The translations under genes were made by a program, and so were the position numbers. DNA of 64,000 nucleotides from Blautia schinkii (GTDB lineage Bacteria > Bacillota > Clostridia > Lachnospirales > Lachnospiraceae), in assembly GCF_013304825.1 (NCBI RefSeq), contig NZ_JAAWUO010000017.1:40585-104584 (forward strand), in the 5' to 3' direction. The notes under the pieces were generated by a model. The model was not told the DNA's origin and searched no databases. It saw nothing but the letters and a program-made list of their open reading frames with translations. This document shows positions 7,589-16,558 of this stretch, one piece after another; position 1 is the stretch's first letter, and each line of letters begins with the position of its first letter.

Positions 7589-10102
7589 ATGGCAAAAATA
7601 CTTTGGAATGTTGATGAAAAAAAATACAATGACAGGAATGCTCATACGCTGATCCTGACCGGATGGGCTACAGAGCAGGGAAATCCCGCGCTTACTTTTT
7701 TCCTGCAGGGAGATGGAGAGGAGATTTCCATTTCGCAGCCGGTAAGGTTTGACAGAGCTGATGTTGCCAGAAGTCTGTCCGAACTTGGAGAAGTCTGGGA
7801 TGCAGGATTCACCCTGAAGATTCCGGAGATCCTGACTCTGGCAGAGAAATATACAAGGCTGGAAGTATTTCTTTCTGATGGAAGTGAGAAAGAAGTGATC
7901 TTTTCCTCCACAGGGAAAGAACTGAAAGCTTTCTGCATGGACTGCATGATGGAATATCGTATTGATAAAGAGCAGATCCTGGGAAAAAATACACTTCTTG
8001 TAGAAGGATGGGTACTGGATCAGCAGGGATCCGATGAGATTTTTGTGGAAGACCGCGCAGGGAAACCGGTGAAATGCACCATAAACCGGGGAAGACGTCC
8101 GGATGTGGAAGAAGAGCGTGGAATTACAGCTTCCGGAAGCCGTGAGATCGGTTTTTCCATTCAGGTGGACCTGGAAGAAACCGGAAACAAGGAGCTCCTG
8201 GTCTGCTTTAAAGGACCGAAGACGCAGAAGAAATATCTGGTGGATGTCTGGAAACTGAAAAAAGAAAAATCCGTTTTTTACCAGAGGATGAACCTGTTTT
8301 CCATAGAGAATAAGGATGCAAACAGAGCCTATATTAAAGAAAAAGGCCTGAAAGAATTCCTGCGTTATGTGGCAACCCATCAGCCGGACAGTGTTTCCGT
8401 AGATTATGAGGAATGGCTGAAATCTCATGCAGCCGGCAGAAAAGAGCTTCTGAGACAGAAGAAGACTGTATTTAAAGAAAAACCTCTGATCAGTATTGTG
8501 ATTCCTCTTTATAACACGCCCAAGGAATATCTGAAAGAGCTGATCGATTCTGTGAGAGCCCAGACTTACACAAACTGGCAGCTGTGTCTTGCAGACGGCA
8601 GTGAGGGTTCGGAAACACGAGCTTTTCTCAATAAAAAATACAGAAAAGAAAACCGCATTACTTATAAAAAGCTGAAAGAGAACAAGGGAATCTCAGAGAA
8701 TACCAATGCAGCCATGAAGCTGGCAGCAGGAGAGTATATCCTGCTCTGTGATCATGATGATGTTCTTACACCGGACGCGCTGTTCCACATTGCGAAGGCC
8801 ATTACAGAACAGAAGGCAGATGTGATCTACACAGACGAAGATAAAGTCAGCATGGATGGCAAACATTATTTTGAGCCGAATTTCAAGCCGGACTATAATT
8901 TGTTCCGTCTTCGCGAGAATAATTATATCTGTCATATTTTTACATTTAAGAGAAGTCTTCTGGAACAGACCGGTACGTTCCGGCCGGAGTATGATGGAGC
9001 ACAGGATTTTGACCTGATCTTACGGTGCTGTGAGCAGGCAGAACGGATCGTTCATATCCCGCGAGTTCTGTACCACTGGAGAAGCCATATGAATTCCACG
9101 GCAGCTAACCCGGAGAGCAAGCGGTATGCTTTTGAGGCAGGGAAGCGTGCAGTGGAGGATCATTACAGGAGACTGGGAATTAAGGCAGAGGTGGAGATGA
9201 CAGACCGTCCGGGCTGGTACAGAAGCCATGTAGCCATTGACGGTGAGCCTATGATCTCCATTATCATTCCCAACAAGGATCATATCGATGATCTGGATCT
9301 CTGCATAACTTCCATTGAGGAGAAGTCTACCTGGAAGAATTATGAGATCCTTGTGGTTGAGAATAACAGCGAGCAGAAAGATACCTTCGTATATTATGAG
9401 GAACTGCAGAGAAGATACGACAATGTGAGAGTACTAACCTGGAAAAAAGAATTTAACTATTCTGCCATCAACAATTTTGCTGTAAGGGAATCCAGAGGTG
9501 AGTACCTTCTGTTCCTGAACAATGATGTGGAGATCATCACCCCGTCCTGGATGGAGGAGATGCTTCAAATCTGCCAGCAGAAGGGCGTGGGAATGGTTGG
9601 TGCAAAGCTGTACTATCCGGATGATACCATCCAGCATGCAGGTGTTGTGCTGGGACTTGGCGGAATTGCCGGACATATCATGTGCAAGGCTAACCGGGAT
9701 GAGATCGGATATATGGGACGCTTGGTTTCCGTGCAGGAGATCAGTGCTGTAACAGCGGCCTGCATGATGATGAAAGCATCTGTATTTTGCGATGTAGGCG
9801 GTTTTGACGAGGAGCTTCGTGTGGCATTTAACGATATCGATCTGTGCATGCAGGTTCGTAGTATGGGAGAAAAGATCGTATTTACTCCTTATGCAGAGCT
9901 TTATCATTATGAATCCAAGTCAAGAGGACTGGAGGATACACCGGAGAAACAGCTGCGTTTCGGAAAAGAAGTGAAATGCTTTAAGCGCAAATGGGGAAGA
10001 GACCTGCTGAAAGGCGATCCGTATTACAGTCCGAATCTGTCCCTGAAAGAAGGGGACTGTTCTCTGCGAAAAGAAGAAAGAAATGGGGAGTATCATGCCT
10101 GA
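7589..10102 (+). CDS. Large tandem GT2 glycosyltransferase with N-terminal beta modules
   Basis: Cytoplasmic protein of 837 residues with two GT-A domains of family GT2. The first begins near residue 299 (PLISIVIPLYNTP, with DHDD and YTDEDK), the second near 554 (PMISIIIPNKDHIDD, with FLNNDVE). The first 250 residues are two beta-rich modules each containing a G-W pair (LTGWA, VEGWV), absent from standard GT2 enzymes. ATG 7583 lies only two bases after AGAGGG, so ATG 7589 with spacing 8 is preferred. Paralogues lie at 10095 and 16559. It probably adds two sugars (rhamnose is a reasonable guess) to the growing exported glycan; linkage cannot be predicted. Confidence 0.85.
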   Translation: MAKILWNVDEKKYNDRNAHTLILTGWATEQGNPALTFFLQGDGEEISISQPVRFDRADVARSLSELGEVWDAGFTLKIPEILTLAEKYTRLEVFLSDGSEKEVIFSSTGKELKAFCMDCMMEYRIDKEQILGKNTLLVEGWVLDQQGSDEIFVEDRAGKPVKCTINRGRRPDVEEERGITASGSREIGFSIQVDLEETGNKELLVCFKGPKTQKKYLVDVWKLKKEKSVFYQRMNLFSIENKDANRAYIKEKGLKEFLRYVATHQPDSVSVDYEEWLKSHAAGRKELLRQKKTVFKEKPLISIVIPLYNTPKEYLKELIDSVRAQTYTNWQLCLADGSEGSETRAFLNKKYRKENRITYKKLKENKGISENTNAAMKLAAGEYILLCDHDDVLTPDALFHIAKAITEQKADVIYTDEDKVSMDGKHYFEPNFKPDYNLFRLRENNYICHIFTFKRSLLEQTGTFRPEYDGAQDFDLILRCCEQAERIVHIPRVLYHWRSHMNSTAANPESKRYAFEAGKRAVEDHYRRLGIKAEVEMTDRPGWYRSHVAIDGEPMISIIIPNKDHIDDLDLCITSIEEKSTWKNYEILVVENNSEQKDTFVYYEELQRRYDNVRVLTWKKEFNYSAINNFAVRESRGEYLLFLNNDVEIITPSWMEEMLQICQQKGVGMVGAKLYYPDDTIQHAGVVLGLGGIAGHIMCKANRDEIGYMGRLVSVQEISAVTAACMMMKASVFCDVGGFDEELRVAFNDIDLCMQVRSMGEKIVFTPYAELYHYESKSRGLEDTPEKQLRFGKEVKCFKRKWGRDLLKGDPYYSPNLSLKEGDCSLRKEERNGEYHA

Positions 10103-12539
10103 GGAAATATTTGAAGTAACAAGAGAAAGATTTCATCTGCTGGACAGAAATAAATATATTGTACAGGGAAGCTGGCCGAAAGAAGCGAAAGTGGAAGTCT
10201 GCCTGGACAGTCAGAAGCTCCCGGTGAAAGTGGAGAAGCTTGAGATCGTAAGTGCCATGGAGCGTTTTAAAGATCCGGATCTTATGCGCGGTGAGCAGAT
10301 CACCATGACGATAGAGATGCCGGATCAGCTGGATGAGTACCGTAAGCTGGTGATCTATGCAGCATCTGAAGGGAAGCGAACCGTGTGGTTTTCCATCACA
10401 GCTGCAGAGCTTGAAAAAAAGCGGGACAAGCCACAGGTGTATTTTGAGGAAGAAAAAGTACAGCAGGGAATGGTGCGCTTAAGAGGCTGGGCTATCGCAA
10501 AAAGTCCTGTGACCATCCGCATTTATGACGAGAATAAAGAACAGCTGGCAGCAGACATCCAGAGAACAGACCGTGTGGATGTAGATCAGCTTTACGATGA
10601 GATCGAGCATCCGGAGAAAACAGGATTTTTCACGGAGGTGACAGGTGTTTCCGGTAAATGTCTCTATGTGGTATTCTACGCAGGAGACAGAAAAACAGTA
10701 AAAGTTGTTCCACTTCGAAAACTCGATATTCTTGCAAAAAAAGCTGATAAGTATGTAAAAAAAGGAATCCGTTACTGGAAATCCCAGGGAGGTGCAGCTC
10801 TTGCCGGAAAAGTGGTATCCAAGATCCGCACAGTTTCCACAAGAGAGATCCCATATCAGAAGTGGATCACCCGCCATCTTCCGGGCAAGGCAGAACTGGA
10901 GAAGCAGAGAAGAACAAAATTCAGCTACAGCCCGAAGATATCCATTGTTGTACCGCTGTACAAAACACCGGAGAAATATCTGCGCAGGCTGGTGGAGTCC
11001 ATTCAGCAGCAGACATATACCAACTGGGAGCTGTGTCTTTCTGACGGAAGCGGGGATAATTCTCCGATCGCAGGAATCCTGAAAGAAATTTCTGCCAAAG
11101 ATAAACGGATCAAAGTGATCTCCCACGACTGTGCACTGCAGATCTCCGAGAATACAAATAGTGCCATAGAAGCAGCGACCGGGGATTTTATTGCATTTGC
11201 AGACCATGACGATGAGCTGACACCTCATGCACTGTTTGAATGTGTGAAGGCTCTCAACGAGAAGCCGGAGACACTGGTGATCTATTCTGACGAAGATAAA
11301 ATGTCCATGGACGGACACAAATTCTTCCAGCCGCATTTTAAACCGGATTACAATCCGGATCTTCTTTGCACAGTAAACTATATCTGCCATCTTTTTGTGG
11401 TATCCCGCAAGGTAGTTGATAAAGTTGGAATGCTGCGCAAAGAGTTCGACGGAGCCCAGGATTATGATTTTGTTTTTCGCTGTGTGGAAGCTGTGAAGGA
11501 TGAAGAAATCTATCATGTGCCCAAGATTTTGTACCACTGGAGATGCCACGAGGATTCCACAGCTGAGAATCCGGAGAGCAAGACCTATGCTTTTGACGCA
11601 GGACGAAGAGCTGTGCAGGAGCATTACAACAGAATCGGCGTGAATGCAGAGGTTCTGGACGGAGAGTTCCTTGGCCTTTACAGAACGAAATTTGTGCGGG
11701 ACTATGATCCGCTGATTTCCATTATCATTCCCAACAAAGATCACATTGATGATCTGAAACGCTGTATGGATTCCATTGACCGGAAATCTGCTTACAAAAA
11801 TTACGAGTATGTAATTGTGGAAAATAACAGTACAGATCCTGCCACCTTTGAATATTATAAGAAGCTCGAGAAGGAAAATGAAAGAGCCCATGTAGTTTAC
11901 TGGGATGGAGTATTCAACTATTCTGCCATCAACAACTATGGAGCTTCTTTTGCAAAAGGAGAGTATCTCCTGCTCCTCAATAACGATACGGAGATTATCA
12001 ATCCGGACTGTCTGGAAGAGCTTCTTGGGTACTGCATGCGCAGCGATGTAGGTGCAGTAGGAGCCAGACTGTATTATGAGGATGACACGATCCAGCATGC
12101 AGGTGTTGTGATCGGCTTTGGCGGAATTGCAGGGCATTGCTTTGTGATGCAGCCAAGAGGAACGACAGGATACTGCCACCGTATTATCTGTGCCCAGGAT
12201 TACAGTGCTGTCACAGCAGCCTGCATGATGGTGAAGCGCAGTGCCTTTGAGAAGGTGGGTGGACTTTCTGAGGATCTTGCAGTTGCATTTAATGATATTG
12301 ATTTCTGCATGAAGCTGAGAAAAGCAGGATACCTGATCGTGTACAATCCGTATGCAGAGCTTTATCACTATGAATCCAAATCAAGAGGTCTGGAGGATAC
12401 ACCGGAGAAGGTGGCACGTTTCAACCGTGAGATCTCCATCTTTGAGAAAAAATGGCCGGATATCCTGAAAAACGGTGATCCCTATTACAACCCGAATCTG
12501 ACACTGAAAAGCCAGGACTTTTCTCTGAAGCGGATCTAG
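10095..12539 (+). CDS. Large tandem GT2 glycosyltransferase, paralogue of the preceding gene
   Basis: Protein of 814 residues with the same layout as its neighbour: an N-terminal beta-rich part (about 1-220, including RLRGWAIA), then two GT2 domains starting near residues 281 (KISIVVPLYKTP) and 539 (PLISIIIPNKDH). It shares NYSAINN and HYESKSRGLEDTPEK with the other two large GT2 proteins, so gene duplication within the cluster is clear. GGGGAG at 10085-10090 supports ATG 10095, which overlaps the previous gene by 8 bases; an in-frame ATG at 10083 is possible but lacks a good site. Expected role is polymer elongation in the cytoplasm. Confidence 0.85.
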   Translation: MPEEIFEVTRERFHLLDRNKYIVQGSWPKEAKVEVCLDSQKLPVKVEKLEIVSAMERFKDPDLMRGEQITMTIEMPDQLDEYRKLVIYAASEGKRTVWFSITAAELEKKRDKPQVYFEEEKVQQGMVRLRGWAIAKSPVTIRIYDENKEQLAADIQRTDRVDVDQLYDEIEHPEKTGFFTEVTGVSGKCLYVVFYAGDRKTVKVVPLRKLDILAKKADKYVKKGIRYWKSQGGAALAGKVVSKIRTVSTREIPYQKWITRHLPGKAELEKQRRTKFSYSPKISIVVPLYKTPEKYLRRLVESIQQQTYTNWELCLSDGSGDNSPIAGILKEISAKDKRIKVISHDCALQISENTNSAIEAATGDFIAFADHDDELTPHALFECVKALNEKPETLVIYSDEDKMSMDGHKFFQPHFKPDYNPDLLCTVNYICHLFVVSRKVVDKVGMLRKEFDGAQDYDFVFRCVEAVKDEEIYHVPKILYHWRCHEDSTAENPESKTYAFDAGRRAVQEHYNRIGVNAEVLDGEFLGLYRTKFVRDYDPLISIIIPNKDHIDDLKRCMDSIDRKSAYKNYEYVIVENNSTDPATFEYYKKLEKENERAHVVYWDGVFNYSAINNYGASFAKGEYLLLLNNDTEIINPDCLEELLGYCMRSDVGAVGARLYYEDDTIQHAGVVIGFGGIAGHCFVMQPRGTTGYCHRIICAQDYSAVTAACMMVKRSAFEKVGGLSEDLAVAFNDIDFCMKLRKAGYLIVYNPYAELYHYESKSRGLEDTPEKVARFNREISIFEKKWPDILKNGDPYYNPNLTLKSQDFSLKRI

Positions 12540-12552
12540 GAGGACAGGGCTC

Positions 12553-15033
12553 ATGAAAAAATATATAACAAAAGAATCAAAGACAAGGCTGCTGCTTCTG
12601 GCAGCTTTGTTTTTCAGTTGCCTGTTTATTTTCCGTCAGTATCTGTTTGGTGATTCAGTGCTGGTTTTTGACGATGTTGGAGGGGATACCTGGCAGCAGT
12701 ACACAATGTACTATGCTGATATCGTGAACCATCTCCGTGACGGGAATTTTTCATTCTGGGATTTTACCAATGGAATCGGAACGAATCTTTTTACCATGCT
12801 GCAGGCGGATCTGTCTCTGATCCTGATCTGTCTGATAGGAGTAGTTTTAGGACCTGCACATATGCTGTATTATCTGGTTGTTCTGCAGATATTGAAGATC
12901 ATGGCTGCAGGCTGGATTTTCTACTGGTTCCTCTCAGAGTTTAAGTACAGCAGACAGTCCAGATTTTTGGCCTCTTTTGTCTATGGACTGAACGGATATC
13001 TCCTTGTGTGGGGGCAGCATTACCAGTTCGGTATGGTGGTGGTCTATCTGCCCTTGATCCTTCTTTTTGAGGAGAAATTTATCCGCAGGGAAAAAGGATG
13101 TGCACTTTTTCCGGTGACAGTGTTCTTAAGCGGGATATACAGTGTCTATCTTTCCTATATGACGCTGATCGGTGCCGGCTTCTACCTGATCTTCCGGCTT
13201 GTGATGGCTGCAGAAGATTTTAAGACAGGATTACGCAGGTTTTTCAGCGGCTGTGCCCAGATGGTTCTGGGAATCGGAATGAGTCTTGGAGTATTTCTTC
13301 CAATGGCTGCGAATATTATGAATTCGTCCAGAGTTGCACCGGCCAGAGGCGGGCTTTGGGAATTTCTGAAGAAATGTTTTTATCCGTATAAAAAAATATC
13401 CTATTATGAGTCACTTCTAATCCGGCCGTTTTCAACGAATTTGCAGAACCTGCAGACTATGGGAAATTCCAGGTATACAGGATATAAGAATTATTATGAG
13501 GCACCGGTGCTGTTCTGTTCTACGCTTGCGGTGATCTTTCTTATTCAGTTTCTGCTCCTGTTCTGGAGAAGTGATGCGAAGAGACGGGTAAAAGCTGCAG
13601 TTTATACAGCGGCAGTCCTGATTCTGGCCTGCCTGATCTTTCCAGGTGGAGGAATCGTGTTCAATGCGTTTACAACACCGGCCACCAACCGCTATACATA
13701 CATTCTGATCGCAGTTTTTCTTATGGTATTTGCGTGGATGTGGGATTATCTTAAAGCTGAGGGAAAGATCAGTATTGTCGGACTTGTGATCACGGAGGTG
13801 TTGATGATCCGTGCGTACATGGCGGGATATGAGGACAGTATTTTCAGGGAATACAGGATAAATGCAGTGCTTCTTGCAGTGACCGGAAGTGTGATGGTAC
13901 TCTGCGTTCTGACTCTGGGATTCTGCCGGAAACAGTCTGTACGCAGAGCGATAACCGGATGTCTGATCCTGATGCTGGGAATAAATGTGATCTCAGAAGG
14001 CGGGATCACCTACACAGACAGGATCTGCCTGAAAAAAACAGATACACCGGAAGAACAGATGGATGCCCAGACTGTGGCATTTAATGAGCGGCAGCAGGCT
14101 GAGGATGAGGAAACGGCAGCTGGGGCCATGTTTGCCAGGCCTCAGGCTTATTACAGAGAGCTTTACAGTCAGGATGTGCAGGATACGCTGGCTTATTTAA
14201 AAGAGACAGATCCGGAATTCTACAGAGTTGAGAAGGATTATTCGGCAGGAACGATTTCCATGGACTCCCTTGCGCAGAATTACAGAGGAATCAGTACCTA
14301 TAACTCTGTTATGAACGGAAATATAAAAGAATTTGTAAAGACCTGTTATCCGGAATTCTGTTATCTGGACAGGAACCGTTACACATTCTGGCAGATGGCA
14401 GATGACAATGTGTTCGGAGCTTTTATGGGAGTTCGTTACCTTATGTCAAAGAATCCGGAACTGGACAGCAGTAAATATGAGCTGATCAGCCGGTTTGGGA
14501 AAATTTGTCTCTACCGTAATAAAGAGGAAGGCAGTGTTGCCAGATTTTATGAGAATACGATCTCAGAAGAAAGCCTGAAGAAGCTTTGCCAGAAGGATGT
14601 AAGAGAGAAAAACAGGGAGACTCTTCTTGAGAATGCCATAGCTGTGGAAGGTGGAAAAGAGATAGGGGATATCAGTGAGCTTGATGCTGTATCAGAAGCG
14701 CAGGAGAATTCAGAGGTAACACTGAATGCGCCGGAAAAAGATTCTCACGTGACAGGAACCGTGGATGCAAAGGCCGATGGATATGTAATGTGCATGATTC
14801 CTTACGAAAAGGGCTGGACTGTAACTGTTGACGGTGAGGAGACTGAAATCCTTAAAGGTGATATCGGATTCCTTGCATTTAAAGTTGCAGAAGGGGAGCA
14901 TCAGATCGAGCTTACCTACCAGGTTCCGGGACTGAGATCCGGAATGATAGCAGGCGGCGTGTGCTGGATTGTGTATCTTGGGCTTGTGGCTTTTACAGGA
15001 TACGGGAGAAAGAGAAAAACTGCTGTCAGATAG
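12553..15033 (+). CDS. YfhO-family multi-spanning membrane protein
   Basis: An 826-residue membrane protein with about a dozen hydrophobic helices in the first 480 residues, then a large extracellular domain (about 490-800) and a final helix before a basic tail. The early loop FDDVGGDTWQQY carries acidic residues like the first-loop catalytic Asp of GT-C glycosyltransferases. Family members (YfhO) are implicated in glycosylating lipoteichoic acid or other surface polymers with lipid-linked sugars outside the membrane. AGGAGGA lies just upstream. It is the last gene before a strong terminator, and probably decorates the glycan after export. Confidence 0.8.
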   Translation: MKKYITKESKTRLLLLAALFFSCLFIFRQYLFGDSVLVFDDVGGDTWQQYTMYYADIVNHLRDGNFSFWDFTNGIGTNLFTMLQADLSLILICLIGVVLGPAHMLYYLVVLQILKIMAAGWIFYWFLSEFKYSRQSRFLASFVYGLNGYLLVWGQHYQFGMVVVYLPLILLFEEKFIRREKGCALFPVTVFLSGIYSVYLSYMTLIGAGFYLIFRLVMAAEDFKTGLRRFFSGCAQMVLGIGMSLGVFLPMAANIMNSSRVAPARGGLWEFLKKCFYPYKKISYYESLLIRPFSTNLQNLQTMGNSRYTGYKNYYEAPVLFCSTLAVIFLIQFLLLFWRSDAKRRVKAAVYTAAVLILACLIFPGGGIVFNAFTTPATNRYTYILIAVFLMVFAWMWDYLKAEGKISIVGLVITEVLMIRAYMAGYEDSIFREYRINAVLLAVTGSVMVLCVLTLGFCRKQSVRRAITGCLILMLGINVISEGGITYTDRICLKKTDTPEEQMDAQTVAFNERQQAEDEETAAGAMFARPQAYYRELYSQDVQDTLAYLKETDPEFYRVEKDYSAGTISMDSLAQNYRGISTYNSVMNGNIKEFVKTCYPEFCYLDRNRYTFWQMADDNVFGAFMGVRYLMSKNPELDSSKYELISRFGKICLYRNKEEGSVARFYENTISEESLKKLCQKDVREKNRETLLENAIAVEGGKEIGDISELDAVSEAQENSEVTLNAPEKDSHVTGTVDAKADGYVMCMIPYEKGWTVTVDGEETEILKGDIGFLAFKVAEGEHQIELTYQVPGLRSGMIAGGVCWIVYLGLVAFTGYGRKRKTAVR

Positions 15034-15060
15034 GATGCAGAAGAAGGGCTGAAGATTTTT

Positions 15061-15123
15061 AAAATATAAAAAGGGGGATGTAAAAAACTCGATTGAGTTT
15101 TTCGCATCCCCTTTTTATATTTT
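15061..15123. terminator. Long bidirectional intrinsic terminator
   Basis: An almost perfect inverted repeat of about 28 bp: outer arms 15061-15080 and 15105-15123 (one bulged G) and inner arms AAAAACTC/GAGTTTTT around GATT. It is A-rich on the left and T-rich on the right, so it can stop transcripts from the YfhO gene on plus and from the carboxypeptidase-like gene on minus. Confidence 0.85.
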
Positions 15124-15144
15124 GTAGAGTGGCCGCCAATTCAA

Positions 15145-16398
15145 TCAGGATTTAATAACCTTGATCATTTTCAGGAGAAGAAGTACAAGGAGAAGAACGC
15201 CGACTCCGCCGATGATAAAATAAGGAACCGGGGAAGCGTTCTGAGAAACTCTGGCTGCTTCCATATTCGTATCGTTCTCCTGGCTATCTGCCGTTGCGGA
15301 ATCTTCAACAGTGTTTTCGATGACTGCAGTTCCAACCTGTGTGCCGCCAAAAGAATAGGTACGGCTGATCTGTCCGTCTGATTCTGTATCTTCTGTGGTG
15401 AGATCATCAGATGTTGCACCGGAAGGAATCATCACCTGTCCGCCGGAAAGAATATGAAAATCTTCCTGGCCCAGATCCAGAAGCTGGAAGTTGCCAAAAC
15501 CATAATCCATAAGCGTGGTGGCTTCGTTGGCAGTCTGTCCGGTGGCTCCGTTCATAACAACACAGATAAGAGTTGTGCTGTTTCGCTCTGCTGCTGTGAC
15601 AAGAACGCTTCCGGAAGCTGTTGTTGTACTCTCACGGCCGCCGATACATCCGCTGTAATAAGCAGATGCAGTCTGGTTGGTCAGGGAAAAACTGCTGGTA
15701 AGGTTGCGGGCTCCTCCGGAAACATTGGTAGCAGGTATTGTATAAGAGGTCGCACTTGCGATATCACGGAAACCGTCAGTATTAATAGCTGCCTGCATGA
15801 TCAGTGCAAGATCATGAGCAGTAGTATGCTGGTTATCATCCGGAAGACCGGTCGGATTGGTAAATACCGTGTTGGTACAGCCCAGTTCCTGTGCACGGGA
15901 GTTCATCTTCTCCACAAATGCTTCTACAGATCCTCCGATCTGTTCTGCGATCTGAAGTGCGATATCATTGGCAGAGGCCAGCATAATAGCATACAGGCAC
16001 TGCTCCATGGTAAAAACTTCTCCAAGCTGTGAGGAGATATGTGCACCTCCGTCTGTAACACCGGAAACACCAGTTTCTGTCATTGTCACCTGGTCAGTAA
16101 GCTGACTGTTTTCAAGAGCCAGAAGACAGGTCATAATTTTCACTGCACCTGCAGGAGAAAGTGACTGATCCATATCTTTTGCGTAGAGGATGGTATTGGT
16201 GGTATCTTCCATAACTACAGCGGCTGCGGATGTGATATCCGGGCCCTGAGGCCACCCGCTTATGGAATTGGTTGTGATCGTGGATGCTGCGGCAGCAGTG
16301 ACTGCTGTATCTTCGGCAGCATATACAGGTGTCTGGAATATCATGGAAGCAGAAATTCCAAATGCCAGAAGAGCTGCGGTTAATCTTGATTTTTTCAT
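15145..16398 (-). CDS. PBP5/DacF-like protein with lost catalytic residues (probable pseudoenzyme)
   Basis: A 417-residue secreted paralogue of the carboxypeptidase at 1283-2650, with a signal peptide (1-27) and a C-terminal membrane helix (about 392-413). The alignable active-site motif reads PAGAVKIM, so the nucleophile Ser is Gly84 (Lys87 kept). The SAN motif (142-144) is kept, but the KTG box is RES (255-257, CIGGREST). An acyl-enzyme cannot form without the serine, so hydrolysis is not expected. The frame is intact over its whole length, with signal, linker and anchor retained, which argues for a conserved non-catalytic role (peptidoglycan sensing or scaffolding) rather than decay. It is the only minus-strand gene inside the glycan cluster. 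Confidence 0.85.
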   Translation of the reverse strand: MKKSRLTAALLAFGISASMIFQTPVYAAEDTAVTAAAASTITTNSISGWPQGPDITSAAAVVMEDTTNTILYAKDMDQSLSPAGAVKIMTCLLALENSQLTDQVTMTETGVSGVTDGGAHISSQLGEVFTMEQCLYAIMLASANDIALQIAEQIGGSVEAFVEKMNSRAQELGCTNTVFTNPTGLPDDNQHTTAHDLALIMQAAINTDGFRDIASATSYTIPATNVSGGARNLTSSFSLTNQTASAYYSGCIGGRESTTTASGSVLVTAAERNSTTLICVVMNGATGQTANEATTLMDYGFGNFQLLDLGQEDFHILSGGQVMIPSGATSDDLTTEDTESDGQISRTYSFGGTQVGTAVIENTVEDSATADSQENDTNMEAARVSQNASPVPYFIIGGVGVLLLVLLLLKMIKVIKS

Positions 16399-16471
16399 AA
16401 TGTATGGTACTCCTGTTTAGGTATGATAAAGGTTGCTGTTCACTCTGTGACCAGCAATCATATTCTAAGCA

Positions 16472-16501
16472 AGTATAACACATTTTCTCTCTTTCTTGCA
16501 A
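16472..16501 (-). promoter_or_regulatory. Promoter for the carboxypeptidase-like gene
   Basis: On the minus strand TTGCAA (16496-16501) is followed after 18 bp by an extended -10 TGTTATACT (TATACT at 16472-16477). It reads toward the start at 16398. A divergent extended -10 (TGCTACAAT, about 16508-16516) faces the glycosyltransferase at 16559 but lacks a clear -35. Confidence 0.55.
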
Positions 16502-16558
16502 AAAAAATGCTACAATGTTAAAATACATCTATCAAATTGAGTAATACGGAGAAAATAT

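Noticed and set aside
10479..12368. 629-codon minus-strand open frame opposite a glycosyltransferase gene
   Set aside because: Mirror of the codon bias on plus; the product has no recognisable domain and is Cys/His/Ile-rich.
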